Shown piece after piece: positions 54,583 through 62,375 of a DNA stretch of 64,000 bases. The DNA is from Sphingobium ummariense RL-3 (GTDB taxonomy: Bacteria; Pseudomonadota; Alphaproteobacteria; Sphingomonadales; Sphingomonadaceae). Each line of letters starts with the position of its first letter. Within the stretch, counting starts at the first letter, position 1. The notes below the pieces were generated by a model that worked only from the letters and a program-made list of their open reading frames with translations, ran no database searches and had not been told where the DNA came from. The translations under genes and the position numbers were made by a program. The stretch spans positions 45,155 to 109,154 of the forward strand of contig NZ_AUWY01000058.1 in the NCBI RefSeq assembly GCF_000447205.1, read 5' to 3'.

Positions 54583-56322
54583 ATGACGGGTTCGCAAAGC
54601 ATGATGGCACCGACGCCGACGACCGACGACCTTCCCCGCCGCTTTTCCGATTTCGGGACGCTGGGGGAAGCGCTGGACTATGCGGCGCGGGGCAGACGCG
54701 GACTGAACTTCCACGACGCGCGCGGCAATCTGGCGCGCACCTATCCCTTCAGCGAGCTGCGCGCGGACGCCGTCGCCTGCGCCCACCGCCTGATCGCCCA
54801 TGGCGTGAAGCCCAGGGACCGCGTGGCGCTGGTGGCGGAGACGGGCGCGGACTTCGCCCAGCTTTTCTTCGGCATCGTCTATGCCGGCGGCTGGCCGGTG
54901 CCGCTGCCGCTGCCGACCAGCTTCGGCGGCAAGGAAAGCTATATCGACCAGCTCAATGTCCAGCTGACCAGCTGCGATCCCATGCTGTTCCTCTTCCCTC
55001 GGGAACTGGAGGAGATGGCGGGCGAGGCCGGCTGCCAGCGCGCGGTCGAAAGCATCGCGTTCGAGGATTTCCTGGCCCGCGACGCCGCTCCCGCCGCGCT
55101 GCCGCAGGCGGACACGCAGGACATCTGCTACCTGCAATATTCCAGCGGATCGACCCGCTTCCCGCATGGCGTCGCGGTCACGCACCATGCCCTGCTCAGC
55201 AATCTCGCCGCGCACAGCCACGGCATGGAGGTGCAGGACAGCGACCGCTGCATCAGCTGGCTGCCCTGGTATCATGACATGGGCCTCGTCGGCTGCTTCC
55301 TGTCGGTCGTCGCCAACCAGGTGTCGACCGACTACATGAAGACCGAGGATTTCGCCCGGCGCCCGCTCGCCTGGCTCGACCTCATCAGCCGGAACGAGGG
55401 CACCTCGATCAGCTATTCGCCGACCTTCGGCTACGACATCTGCGCCCGCCGCATGTCCAGCCAGACCAAGGCGGCCGACCGCTTCGACCTGTCGCGCTGG
55501 CGGCTGGCCGGCAACGGCGCCGACATGATCCGCCCGGACGTGATGCAGAGCTTCGTCGACGCCTTCGCCGACGCGGGCTTCAGCCCCAAGGCGTTCCTGC
55601 CCAGCTACGGCCTTGCCGAAGCGACGCTTGCCGTCACCATCATGCCCCCGGGCGAAGGGATCATGGTGGAACTGGTGGAGGAGACCGACCTGTCCGGCGG
55701 CTCCGCGACCGAGGGTCGGCCGCAGCGCTTCCGCTCGATCGTGAACTGCGGCAAGCCCGCCCGCGACATGAAGGTCGAGATTCGCGACGAGGACGGCGTC
55801 GTCCTGGGCGAGCGCCAGATCGGCAAGGTCTGGACCACCGGGCCCAGCCTGATGGTCGGCTATTTCCGCGACCAGGAGGCGACCGACGCCTGCCTGATCG
55901 ACGGCTGGCTCGACACCGGCGACATGGGCTATCTCAGCGACGGCTATCTCTACATCGTCGGCCGCGCCAAGGACATGATCATCATCAACGGCAAGAACCA
56001 CTGGCCCCAGGACATCGAATGGGCGGTGGAGCAGCTTCCCGGCTTCAAGCAGGGCGACATCGCCGCCTTCGCGATCACCACGCCGGGCGGCGAGGAAGCG
56101 CCCGCCGTGCTGGTCCATTGCCGCACTTCGGACAATGAGGAACGCTCGCGCCTGCGCGACCAGATCCGCGAACGCGTCCGCGCCATCACCGGCATGAACT
56201 GCGTCGTCGAACTCGTCCCGCCCCGCACCCTGCCGCGCACCAGCTCGGGCAAGCTCAGCCGCTCCAAGGCGCGCAACCTCTATCTGACCGGCGAGATACG
56301 CCCCTACGACATCGCGGCTTGA
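54583..56322 (+). CDS. Fatty acyl-AMP ligase
   Basis: The 579-residue enzyme is an ANL-superfamily adenylating ligase of the FAAL type: GLNFHDARGN, CYLQYSSGSTRFPHGVAVTHHAL (P-loop A3), SWLPWYHDMGLVG, SPTFGYDICARRM, PSYGLAEATLAVT and DTGDMGYLSDGYLYIVGRAKDMIIINGKNHWPQDIEW are family segments. FAALs make acyl-AMP and pass the acyl chain to an acyl carrier protein for lipids or polyketides. There is no carrier protein, acyltransferase or synthase next to it, so it works with parts encoded elsewhere. Start is uncertain: 54553, 54583 and 54601 are in frame with weak ribosome sites. Confidence 0.88.
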   Translation: MTGSQSMMAPTPTTDDLPRRFSDFGTLGEALDYAARGRRGLNFHDARGNLARTYPFSELRADAVACAHRLIAHGVKPRDRVALVAETGADFAQLFFGIVYAGGWPVPLPLPTSFGGKESYIDQLNVQLTSCDPMLFLFPRELEEMAGEAGCQRAVESIAFEDFLARDAAPAALPQADTQDICYLQYSSGSTRFPHGVAVTHHALLSNLAAHSHGMEVQDSDRCISWLPWYHDMGLVGCFLSVVANQVSTDYMKTEDFARRPLAWLDLISRNEGTSISYSPTFGYDICARRMSSQTKAADRFDLSRWRLAGNGADMIRPDVMQSFVDAFADAGFSPKAFLPSYGLAEATLAVTIMPPGEGIMVELVEETDLSGGSATEGRPQRFRSIVNCGKPARDMKVEIRDEDGVVLGERQIGKVWTTGPSLMVGYFRDQEATDACLIDGWLDTGDMGYLSDGYLYIVGRAKDMIIINGKNHWPQDIEWAVEQLPGFKQGDIAAFAITTPGGEEAPAVLVHCRTSDNEERSRLRDQIRERVRAITGMNCVVELVPPRTLPRTSSGKLSRSKARNLYLTGEIRPYDIAA

Positions 56323-56432
56323 GTTGGCGGGGCGGGGGCGCGTGCGCCTCGGGATTTGGGGCGTGGAACGAATGGCGGATGTGCGCCACTTGCCGCCGTT
56401 TACGTCATGCGCTCGGTCTCCTCAAACGGGAC

Positions 56433-56524
56433 GGGGGTGATAGCTGTAGGCTGGAAAAAGCTGCAAGATATCGCCCCCTGCACAACCGTACTGCTTGACC
56501 GCATAAAGCGGGCAAGGAGTACGG
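56433..56524 (+). promoter_or_regulatory. Two-hairpin leader hiding a ribosome binding site
   Basis: Hairpin 1 pairs GGGGGTGATA (56433-56442) with TATCGCCCCC (56469-56478) over 10 bp with one G-U pair. Hairpin 2 pairs 56486-56502 with 56508-56524 over 17 positions, 15 of them matched, closing on a 5-nt ATAAA loop. The AAGGAG (56514-56519) ribosome site of the 28-codon reading frame is inside the right arm of hairpin 2, so the fold would block translation. This is the usual design of a type I toxin mRNA leader, or of another translational switch. Confidence 0.65.
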
Positions 56525-56527
56525 CGC

Positions 56528-56614
56528 ATGTTTGCAGAATTAACTGGATTATTGATAGCTGTCGGAAGCTTTATCACCGCAATGGCTGAGTTAATAAATG
56601 CATGGAAGAAATGA
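56528..56614 (+). CDS. 28-residue hydrophobic peptide, putative type I toxin
   Basis: The frame encodes 28 residues: MFAELTGLLIAVGSFITAM followed by AELINAWKK. It is one likely membrane helix with a basic C-terminal pair, like the small inner membrane peptides of type I toxin-antitoxin systems (TisB, holin-like peptides). AAGGAG lies 8 nt before the ATG, an excellent ribosome site, but it is paired in a 17-position hairpin. No antisense RNA can be recognised by eye. The peptide could also be the leader of the following gene (28 nt downstream) or a sensor that tunes its expression. No family is known to me. Confidence 0.55.
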   Translation: MFAELTGLLIAVGSFITAMAELINAWKK

Positions 56615-56641
56615 TTAGCGCGCGATCAGGGGGGGGTTGCT

Positions 56642-57451
56642 GTGGCGTTCATACCCGAAGTAGAATTCCCTTCCGATCCATTCGAGGCAACGTTCATATA
56701 CTTTGCCCTGATGGCTTATCCGGAGATTGGAGCAGGCGAGCGCGGTAAATCGGGTGCCAAGTTTGCAGATGCTTTGGCCAGCTACTGCCTTTACAAGGCT
56801 CGCCAAACATATGATCTACGTTGGTTGCGGAAAGAGCGGCGGGACGCCACCTTTTGCCCGCCACAAAGGCGCCAATTCGAGCGCGCCTTATTGCACGGAC
56901 GTCAGCGCATTGAACAACGCTTTGCAGCATATGATCTTTACGGTGAACAAGTGTTGCAAGGCTTATTCCAAGCTATGACGGTCGGTGCACAGGCAATCAA
57001 AAGAGGGCGGCCGGAGGATGTTTATCACATGAATCCTACCGGTGGCCCATCGCTAATGCGGGAAGAGGTAATCAGAGCTTCGACCCCGGGGATGCGCAAA
57101 TTGCTTAGTCAGTCTGCCAATCACTGGGCGATTCGATTAGGCTTGAACGAGCCCGGCCGTCTGAACGAAAGCCAAATTGCTGAAAAAGCCAAAAGCTTAC
57201 ATCGGCGCGCATTCGTGCCTTCGATCCCAGTCCTGCATATGGTTCATGCTTTCAATGAATGCGCGCGAAAACTTGGCCCTCGCATTGATAGTTGGAAAGA
57301 GCGCGATCCTGTTGAAGCAATGCTTTTGAATGGAAGCTTATGGGTTTGCGAAGCGATTTGTGAAGCTGAAAAATGGCGGATTAAGCAGCACGCATCTATA
57401 GGTGCATCTCTTCAGCCCGATATGATGGTGCGCCTTACAACTGCGGGCTGA
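56642..57451 (+). CDS. Unknown 269-residue protein
   Basis: I do not recognise this protein. It starts with GTG after a G-rich ribosome site and 27 nt after the peptide stop. No signal peptide or clear membrane segment is seen; it is helical and basic, with an Arg-rich segment (RWLRKERRDATFCPPQRRQFERALLHGRQR broken by polar residues) near residues 60-95 and a late conserved-looking stretch (WVCEAICEAEKWRIKQ). GC content is near 50%, far below neighbours, so it was probably gained by transfer with the hairpin element. It may be a partner or an immunity-like protein of the peptide, or unrelated cargo. Confidence 0.6.
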   Translation: MAFIPEVEFPSDPFEATFIYFALMAYPEIGAGERGKSGAKFADALASYCLYKARQTYDLRWLRKERRDATFCPPQRRQFERALLHGRQRIEQRFAAYDLYGEQVLQGLFQAMTVGAQAIKRGRPEDVYHMNPTGGPSLMREEVIRASTPGMRKLLSQSANHWAIRLGLNEPGRLNESQIAEKAKSLHRRAFVPSIPVLHMVHAFNECARKLGPRIDSWKERDPVEAMLLNGSLWVCEAICEAEKWRIKQHASIGASLQPDMMVRLTTAG

Positions 57452-57673
57452 ACGTCTGTATCTCACGCACTTCGCCTCTGAGCCGACATTCCACAATCAG
57501 CCAAAACTTACCCTCCGCGCTTTACACGAAGCCTTCTGCCCCTTGGGACCTTCATGACATCCTGCATAAACCCCTTCTAAAATAGGATTTCCTCTGATCT
57601 ACCATGGCGATGGCACCGCCTCGTTCCACGCGCCCGATCCGGCTTCCGCGCACCCCGTTGTTCAGTACAAACC
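57452..57673. other. Non-coding stretch before tandem repeats
   Basis: No credible gene or RNA was recognised in these 222 nt. The composition is mixed and mildly AT-rich near 57560-57600. Short open frames exist on both strands, but they are crossed by the repeat array and show no ribosome site or family. Confidence 0.5.
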
Positions 57674-57772
57674 TGTCGCCTCCCTGTCGCGTTGCTGTGA
57701 CCTTGCTGTTACCCAACTGTCGCGTCAGTGGCGCGTCGGTGTCGCGTGACTGTCGCGTCGCTGTCGCCTCGC
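57674..57772. repeat. Nine tandem 11-bp repeats in helical phase
   Basis: Units begin at 57674, 57685, 57696, 57707, 57718, 57729, 57740, 57751 and 57762, with consensus TGTCGCGTCGC. Units 3 and 4 (TGTGACCTTGC, TGTTACCCAAC) and unit 6 (TGGCGCGTCGG) are diverged; the others share TGTCGC. The period equals about one turn of DNA, so every copy faces the same side. A further TGTCGCGTCGC at 57831 is out of register. It lies 166 nt before the GGDEF-EAL start. Confidence 0.85.
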
Positions 57773-57937
57773 CGGGACTTTGCTGCATTTTTCGGTCCGA
57801 AATGCCCGACAACGGTGTGAACTTCGCCTCTGTCGCGTCGCCATCGTATCTCCGGCGACCGGCGGACCGCCGTGGCAGTCCCTGGCATGCGCATCGGGGT
57901 TACCGTTTCCTAACGGCTTGCCGCTACGTCCTGTCCC

Positions 57938-60295
57938 GTGAGCGGAGCGGGTCGATCATCACCGGACCATGGCATGCGGGGGCGGGCGGCGCTTCTCGCG
58001 GCGCTCGGTCTTGGCCGGCACGCCGACGACACGGGCATGCGCGTCCTCGCGGCGCAGCTGCGCTTTTCCGACACGGTGGCGCCGCTCCGGCTGGGGCTCA
58101 ACATTCTCGGCCTGCTGTTCCTCTGGCGCGTGTTCGACGATTCGACCCCTGCCAGCCGGCTGATCGGCTGGTCCGTCGCCATGCTGGCGGCGGCCGCCAT
58201 TGCCATCCTCCTCGCCAACCGCCGCCGCGCCAATGCTTACGCCCAACCCCGGACGATCGACCTGCATCTGCTGGGCGTCGCGGGTTTCGCCCATGGGCTG
58301 CTGTGGGCGGGGGCGATATGGCTCTTCCCGCGTGCGGGCAATCCGGGGGAGCTGATGGCCTTCTGGACGCTGCTCAGCTGCGTGATGGTCTGCGGCACGA
58401 TCACCTTCGCCGCGGCGCCGCTGGCCGCGGCCGCCTTCCTGCTGCCGGTGGCGCTCTCCATGCCTGTCCTGTTCACCGTGCCGGAACAGGAATCGCTGCG
58501 CATGCTCGGCATCGGCTATGCGCTGGGGCTGGTGCTCGGCACCGTGCTGTTCGCGCGCCTCTTCGTCCGCCAGCACAGCATGAGTGCGCAGCTCGAGGAA
58601 AAGAGCGAGGTGGTGAGCCTGCTCCTGCGCGAATATGAGGAGGGCGGTTCCGACTGGCTGTGGCAGACCGACGCCGCGCGCCGACTCCAGGGCGTGTCGG
58701 CCCGTTTCGCCGAGACGCTGGGGCTCGACCCGCAACAGATCGAGGGATTGCCGCTGGTCCAGGTGCTGGCCGGCTCCGCATGGGAGGACGGGCGCTTCGC
58801 TTCCGGGCTTCACAGTCTGGCCGATCATCTCAAGCGCCGCGAGAGTTTCAGCAACCTCGTCCTGCCGGTGGAGATCGGCGGCCGCACCCGCTGGTGGGAG
58901 CTGTCGGCCTCGCCCCGCCATGACGATGCCGGCGTGTTCCAGGGTTTTCGCGGCGTGGGATCGGACGTCACGACGCAGCGCGAATCGGCCGACAAGATCG
59001 CCCAGCTCGCGCGCTTCGACCCGCTCACCGGCCTGCCCAACCGCAGCCACCTGCGCGACGCGCTGGACCAGGCGATGGCGGCGGCCGGGGAACGGGTGCC
59101 GGGCTGTTCCTTCCTGATGATCGACCTCGACCGTTTCAAGGCGATCAACGACACGCTCGGCCACCAGATCGGCGACAAGCTGCTGACCCAGGTGGCGCGG
59201 CGCCTGCGCCAGATCTGCCACGAAACCGAATTTTGCGGCCGGATCGGCGGCGACGAATTCGGCGTGGTGATCCCGCGCGTCGCGGACGAGCATGCCGTGG
59301 CGGAGCTGTCCGGCGCCATTATCGGCGCGCTCTCGGCTCCCTATCATGTCGACGAGCATACCCTCTATGTCGGCGCGTCCGTGGGCTCCGCCATGTCCCC
59401 GCATGACGGCCGCGAATCCGAGGCGCTGGTCCGCAGCGCCGACCTGGCGCTCTATCGTGCCAAGGGGGAGGGCGGCGGCGTCCACCGCGCCTATGAGCCG
59501 CAGCTCCATGCGCTCGCCGAGGAACGCCGGCTGATCGAACTGGCGCTGCGCGAGGCGCTGGAGAAGGACCAGCTCCACGTCCTCTACCAGCCGGTGGTCG
59601 ATGCGGAGGGCGGCTGCGTCGTCGGCTTCGAGGCGCTGGTCCGCTGGACCCATCCGCAGCTCGGCCCCATCTCCCCCGCCAAGTTCGTGCCCGTGGCGGA
59701 AGAGGCGCGGCTGATCGCGCCGATCGGCGAATGGGTGCTCCGCACCGCCTGCATGGAAGCGGTGAACTGGCCGGAGGACGTGCGCATCGCCGTCAATGTC
59801 TCGGCCGAGCAGCTCACCCATGCGAGCTTCGTGGCGGCGGTGGTGTCGGCGCTGTCGTACAGTGGCCTCGACCCGCGCCGGCTGGAGCTGGAGGTCACCG
59901 AAAGCGTGTTCATGAGCGAGGGCACCGGCGCGCTCAAGGTGCTCGACCAGCTGCTCGCGCTCGGCATCCACCTGTCGCTCGACGATTTCGGCACCGGCTA
60001 TTCCTCGCTCGGCTATCTCAGCCGCACGCGCTTCAACACGATCAAGATCGACCGCAGCTTCGTGGTCGGCGCGTCGAACAACAAGGCGGAAAGCCTGGCG
60101 ATCATCCGCGCCGTCGTGACCCTGGCCGACAGCCTGGGCATGACGACCACGGCCGAGGGCGTGGAAACGCAGGCGGAACTGGACATGGTCCGGCGGCTGG
60201 GGTGCCGGAAGGTGCAGGGCTATTATTTCGGCCGCCCGATGCTGGCGCGCGACGCGGGTCTGCTCTTCCCCCACCACCAGCGCCGCAGCGCCTGA
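57938..60295 (+). CDS. Membrane GGDEF-EAL cyclic di-GMP enzyme
   Basis: The 785-residue protein has several N-terminal membrane helices (about residues 45-215), a PAS-like sensor region (about 235-345, with LDPQQIEGLPLVQVL), a GGDEF domain with intact GGDEF motif (437-441) and an EAL domain with intact EAL (565-567) and DDFGTGYSSL, TIKIDRSFV and TAEGVET motifs. Both synthase and phosphodiesterase sites appear intact, so direction of activity is not predictable. It responds to a membrane or redox signal and controls cyclic di-GMP, perhaps through the PilZ protein at 16146. It begins with GTG; ATG at 57974 is an alternative start. Confidence 0.93.
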   Translation: MSGAGRSSPDHGMRGRAALLAALGLGRHADDTGMRVLAAQLRFSDTVAPLRLGLNILGLLFLWRVFDDSTPASRLIGWSVAMLAAAAIAILLANRRRANAYAQPRTIDLHLLGVAGFAHGLLWAGAIWLFPRAGNPGELMAFWTLLSCVMVCGTITFAAAPLAAAAFLLPVALSMPVLFTVPEQESLRMLGIGYALGLVLGTVLFARLFVRQHSMSAQLEEKSEVVSLLLREYEEGGSDWLWQTDAARRLQGVSARFAETLGLDPQQIEGLPLVQVLAGSAWEDGRFASGLHSLADHLKRRESFSNLVLPVEIGGRTRWWELSASPRHDDAGVFQGFRGVGSDVTTQRESADKIAQLARFDPLTGLPNRSHLRDALDQAMAAAGERVPGCSFLMIDLDRFKAINDTLGHQIGDKLLTQVARRLRQICHETEFCGRIGGDEFGVVIPRVADEHAVAELSGAIIGALSAPYHVDEHTLYVGASVGSAMSPHDGRESEALVRSADLALYRAKGEGGGVHRAYEPQLHALAEERRLIELALREALEKDQLHVLYQPVVDAEGGCVVGFEALVRWTHPQLGPISPAKFVPVAEEARLIAPIGEWVLRTACMEAVNWPEDVRIAVNVSAEQLTHASFVAAVVSALSYSGLDPRRLELEVTESVFMSEGTGALKVLDQLLALGIHLSLDDFGTGYSSLGYLSRTRFNTIKIDRSFVVGASNNKAESLAIIRAVVTLADSLGMTTTAEGVETQAELDMVRRLGCRKVQGYYFGRPMLARDAGLLFPHHQRRSA

Positions 60296-60304
60296 CTGCC
60301 CGGT

Positions 60305-61054
60305 TCAGCGGGCGCCCAGCTGCCGTTCGACCGAGGTCCAGAGCGCCGAAAAGTCCCGCGCGGCGGGCGAGGAGGGGGCGAAGGCGCCCAGCGGCTTGCG
60401 GCGCACGGTCATCTGCTCGATGGTGCTCGCCATCGGGATGGCGGGCCAGTCGGGCTGCGCCTCCAGCGCCGCCCGGTGCAGGCTGCGGCGGCGGTCCACC
60501 ATCGAATAGACCGGCAGGATCGGCGCATGCGCGCCCCCGCGCTGGACCAGATAGCGCGCCACTTCCCCCATCGCCCGCTGCGACAGGGGGGACGGGATCA
60601 CCGGGATGACGATCAGGTCGGCGGCGCGCAGCACCTGCTCGCTGGTTTCCGTCAGCCCGGGCGGGCAGTCGAGGATGATGCGGTCATAGTCCCGCCCCAG
60701 GCTCTCGATCAGCTTCGCCAGCCGCTTCTTCTTGTCCATCTCGCGGAACAGGTGGTCCAGCCCGCGCAGCGAAGTGTCCGCGGCGATCAGGTCCAGCCCC
60801 GGCACGGTGGACGGCTGGATCAGCTTCCGCACCTCCACATCCTTGCTGAAGATCGCCTGCGCGGCGTCCCTGCTCTGGCTGTCGGTGGAAATCAGCCAGC
60901 TCGACGCCGCCTGCGGGTCGAGATCCCACAGCAGCGTCCGCCGCTTCGAGATGCTGGCCGATGCCCAGGCCAGGTTGATCGCGAAGGTCGTCTTTCCTAC
61001 CCCGCCCTTCAGGCTGTAGACGGCGATAGTCGCCAATACCGGTTCCTTTGCCAT
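60305..61054 (-). CDS. ParA-family ATPase, orphan
   Basis: The 249-residue protein has the deviant Walker A motif KGGVGKTT (16-23), the Walker A' DLDPQAASSW and the Walker B-like DRIILDCPPG. This is a ParA/MinD-type ATPase that oscillates or spreads on DNA or membrane to position cargo. No ParB, chemotaxis cluster or septum gene is next to it, so its cargo is unknown; plasmid partition is unlikely in this setting. The start at 61054 puts the nucleotide motif at the standard distance. It is convergent with the GGDEF-EAL gene with 9 nt between. Confidence 0.88.
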   Translation of the reverse strand: MAKEPVLATIAVYSLKGGVGKTTFAINLAWASASISKRRTLLWDLDPQAASSWLISTDSQSRDAAQAIFSKDVEVRKLIQPSTVPGLDLIAADTSLRGLDHLFREMDKKKRLAKLIESLGRDYDRIILDCPPGLTETSEQVLRAADLIVIPVIPSPLSQRAMGEVARYLVQRGGAHAPILPVYSMVDRRRSLHRAALEAQPDWPAIPMASTIEQMTVRRKPLGAFAPSSPAARDFSALWTSVERQLGAR

Positions 61055-61135
61055 GGGCAGGGAAGCTAAGTCCTCCGCGCCCGCCAAGGCAAGCGACAAT
61101 CACGCCTTTGTTACGCGCCGATGACGGTCCTGCGA

Positions 61136-61597
61136 TCACGCATAGGCGATCAGCCGCCCGAGCGAGGCGATTGCGAGCCACAGCAGCAGCGACAGCATTG
61201 CCATCAGACGCAGCGCTGGACCAGGGACGGGCTCCCCTTTCCACAGCCATCGGAAAAGCCCCGCATTGCCGAGCGCAAGCGCGATCAGCAGCAGCTTCAG
61301 CTGAAATCGCAACGACCGCACCAGCGCTCCGGCGTCGGCCGCGAAGAGCACCGCGCCGCTCGCCGCGAGCAACAGCAGGCCCACGATCGCAAGCGGCGTC
61401 AGCACACGGGAGAGTGCCGCTAACGGCAAGGCGCGAAAGAGACCGGCGAGGCGCAGGTCGAGAAGGCCGATGCCGCCGACCAGCAGGACGAGGCCCAGAA
61501 GGTGCACCAGATTGGCGAGCGGATAGGCCCAGGCGGATTCCCGGGCGGTCACGCCCAGCGCGCTGCCTTCCAGTGCGGCGGCCAGTTCGCCGATCAA
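61136..61597 (-). CDS. Four-helix membrane protein, DUF6644-like
   Basis: The 153-residue protein has about four hydrophobic helices (YPLANLVHLLGLVLLVGGIG, LAIVGLLLLAASGAVLFA, LKLLLIALALGNAGLF, LMAMLSLLLWLAIASLG) and few polar loops. It starts with TTG directly after the stop of the DUF6152 gene, so the two are translated together. I assign it tentatively to the DUF6644 type that often accompanies DUF6152 proteins. The histidine in LVHLL and the arginines near the third helix could bind a cofactor, but this is not shown. Function unknown. Confidence 0.6.
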   Translation of the reverse strand: MIGELAAALEGSALGVTARESAWAYPLANLVHLLGLVLLVGGIGLLDLRLAGLFRALPLAALSRVLTPLAIVGLLLLAASGAVLFAADAGALVRSLRFQLKLLLIALALGNAGLFRWLWKGEPVPGPALRLMAMLSLLLWLAIASLGRLIAYA

Positions 61598-61945
61598 TCA
61601 GCGCAGCTCGACGGTCTTGCCCTGCGCGGTGACGCGCTCGATCCGCATTTCGGCGGTGCCGTCGCGCCGCGGATAGCCCTCCAGCGTCACCGGCTTGCCA
61701 TCGGTCAGCATCGCCTTGCTAAGTCCTCGCGCCTCCATGCGCGCGACCGGCGCCAGCACCACGTCCCAGGTCCGCTTCTGCCATTGGACCTTGGCGCTGC
61801 CGTGCGGATTGCCCCAGCTGACGTCGCTGAGGGGCGCCGTGATCTTCAGGGTCTTGGACGCATCATAGCTGCTCCAGCCATGATGCGCCAAGGCGGCGGC
61901 AGGAAGGCTCAGCAGAAGGGCGGCGGCAACCAGTGAGCGTTTCAT
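61598..61945 (-). CDS. DUF6152 periplasmic protein
   Basis: The 115-residue protein has a signal peptide (about residues 1-20, ending AAALA) followed at once by HHGWSSYD, the mark of DUF6152 proteins, and a small beta domain (LKITAPLSDVSWGNPHG). The HHGW start next to the signal cleavage site suggests metal binding by the mature N-terminus, as in copper-binding histidine-brace-like sites, but this is inferred. It is the first gene of a two-gene unit with the membrane protein that follows. Confidence 0.8.
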   Translation of the reverse strand: MKRSLVAAALLLSLPAAALAHHGWSSYDASKTLKITAPLSDVSWGNPHGSAKVQWQKRTWDVVLAPVARMEARGLSKAMLTDGKPVTLEGYPRRDGTAEMRIERVTAQGKTVELR

Positions 61946-62030
61946 GGCAGGACTCCGGGGTGACCTGAACCTTCAGACTCTCGCGTGCCCCGGCGGTTCC
62001 TTCAGCAATGATTTGTCACAGAGATAAGCC

Positions 62031-62375
62031 TTAAAGAAGCTCGCGCGCTCTTTCCGGCGGCCGGGCGATGACTGCGCCCTTGTCCGTCACCACGATCGGC
62101 CGCTCAATCAGGATCGGATGTTGCACCATCGCCTCCAGCACCGCGGCATCATCGCTGGTGTCTAGCCCGATGTCCTTCACCACGGCCTCGCCCTTGCGCA
62201 CGGCTTGCGAGGGCGCGACGTCGGCCTTCGCCAGCACCGCCTCGATCACCTCCCGGCTCGGCATGGCCTTCAGATAGTCGAAGATCTCGACATCGATCCC
62301 CGGCGTCTCCTCCAGGATCGCGAGCGCCGCCCGCGACTTGGAGCAGCGCGGATTGTGCCAGATTGTCGCCTTCAC
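62031..62375 (-). CDS. arsC: ArsC-family arsenate reductase
   Basis: The 114-residue protein has the ArsC active site [12 protein letters not shown] with C11, and the second-half motif LIERPIVV. It reduces arsenate to arsenite using glutathione and glutaredoxin in the E. coli type. The GTG start at 62375 overlaps the accC stop by 4 nt (GTGA), so it is the last gene of the acc operon. This position is odd for a resistance gene; it may be a general thiol reductase of the ArsC fold. Longer in-frame readings (to 62411) lie inside accC and are not supported. Confidence 0.88.
   Translation of the reverse strand: MKATIWHNPRCSKSRAALAILEETPGIDVEIFDYLKAMPSREVIEAVLAKADVAPSQAVRKGEAVVKDIGLDTSDDAAVLEAMVQHPILIERPIVVTDKGAVIARPPERARELL

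Noticed and set aside
57674..57772. The repeat array as a CRISPR or plasmid iteron origin
   Set aside because: There are no spacers, no cas genes and no Rep gene; the 11-bp continuous period fits neither.
57552..57812. An 86-codon minus-strand frame made of ATRQ-like repeats
   Set aside because: Its repeats are the 11-bp array translated in one frame; no ribosome site or homology supports it.
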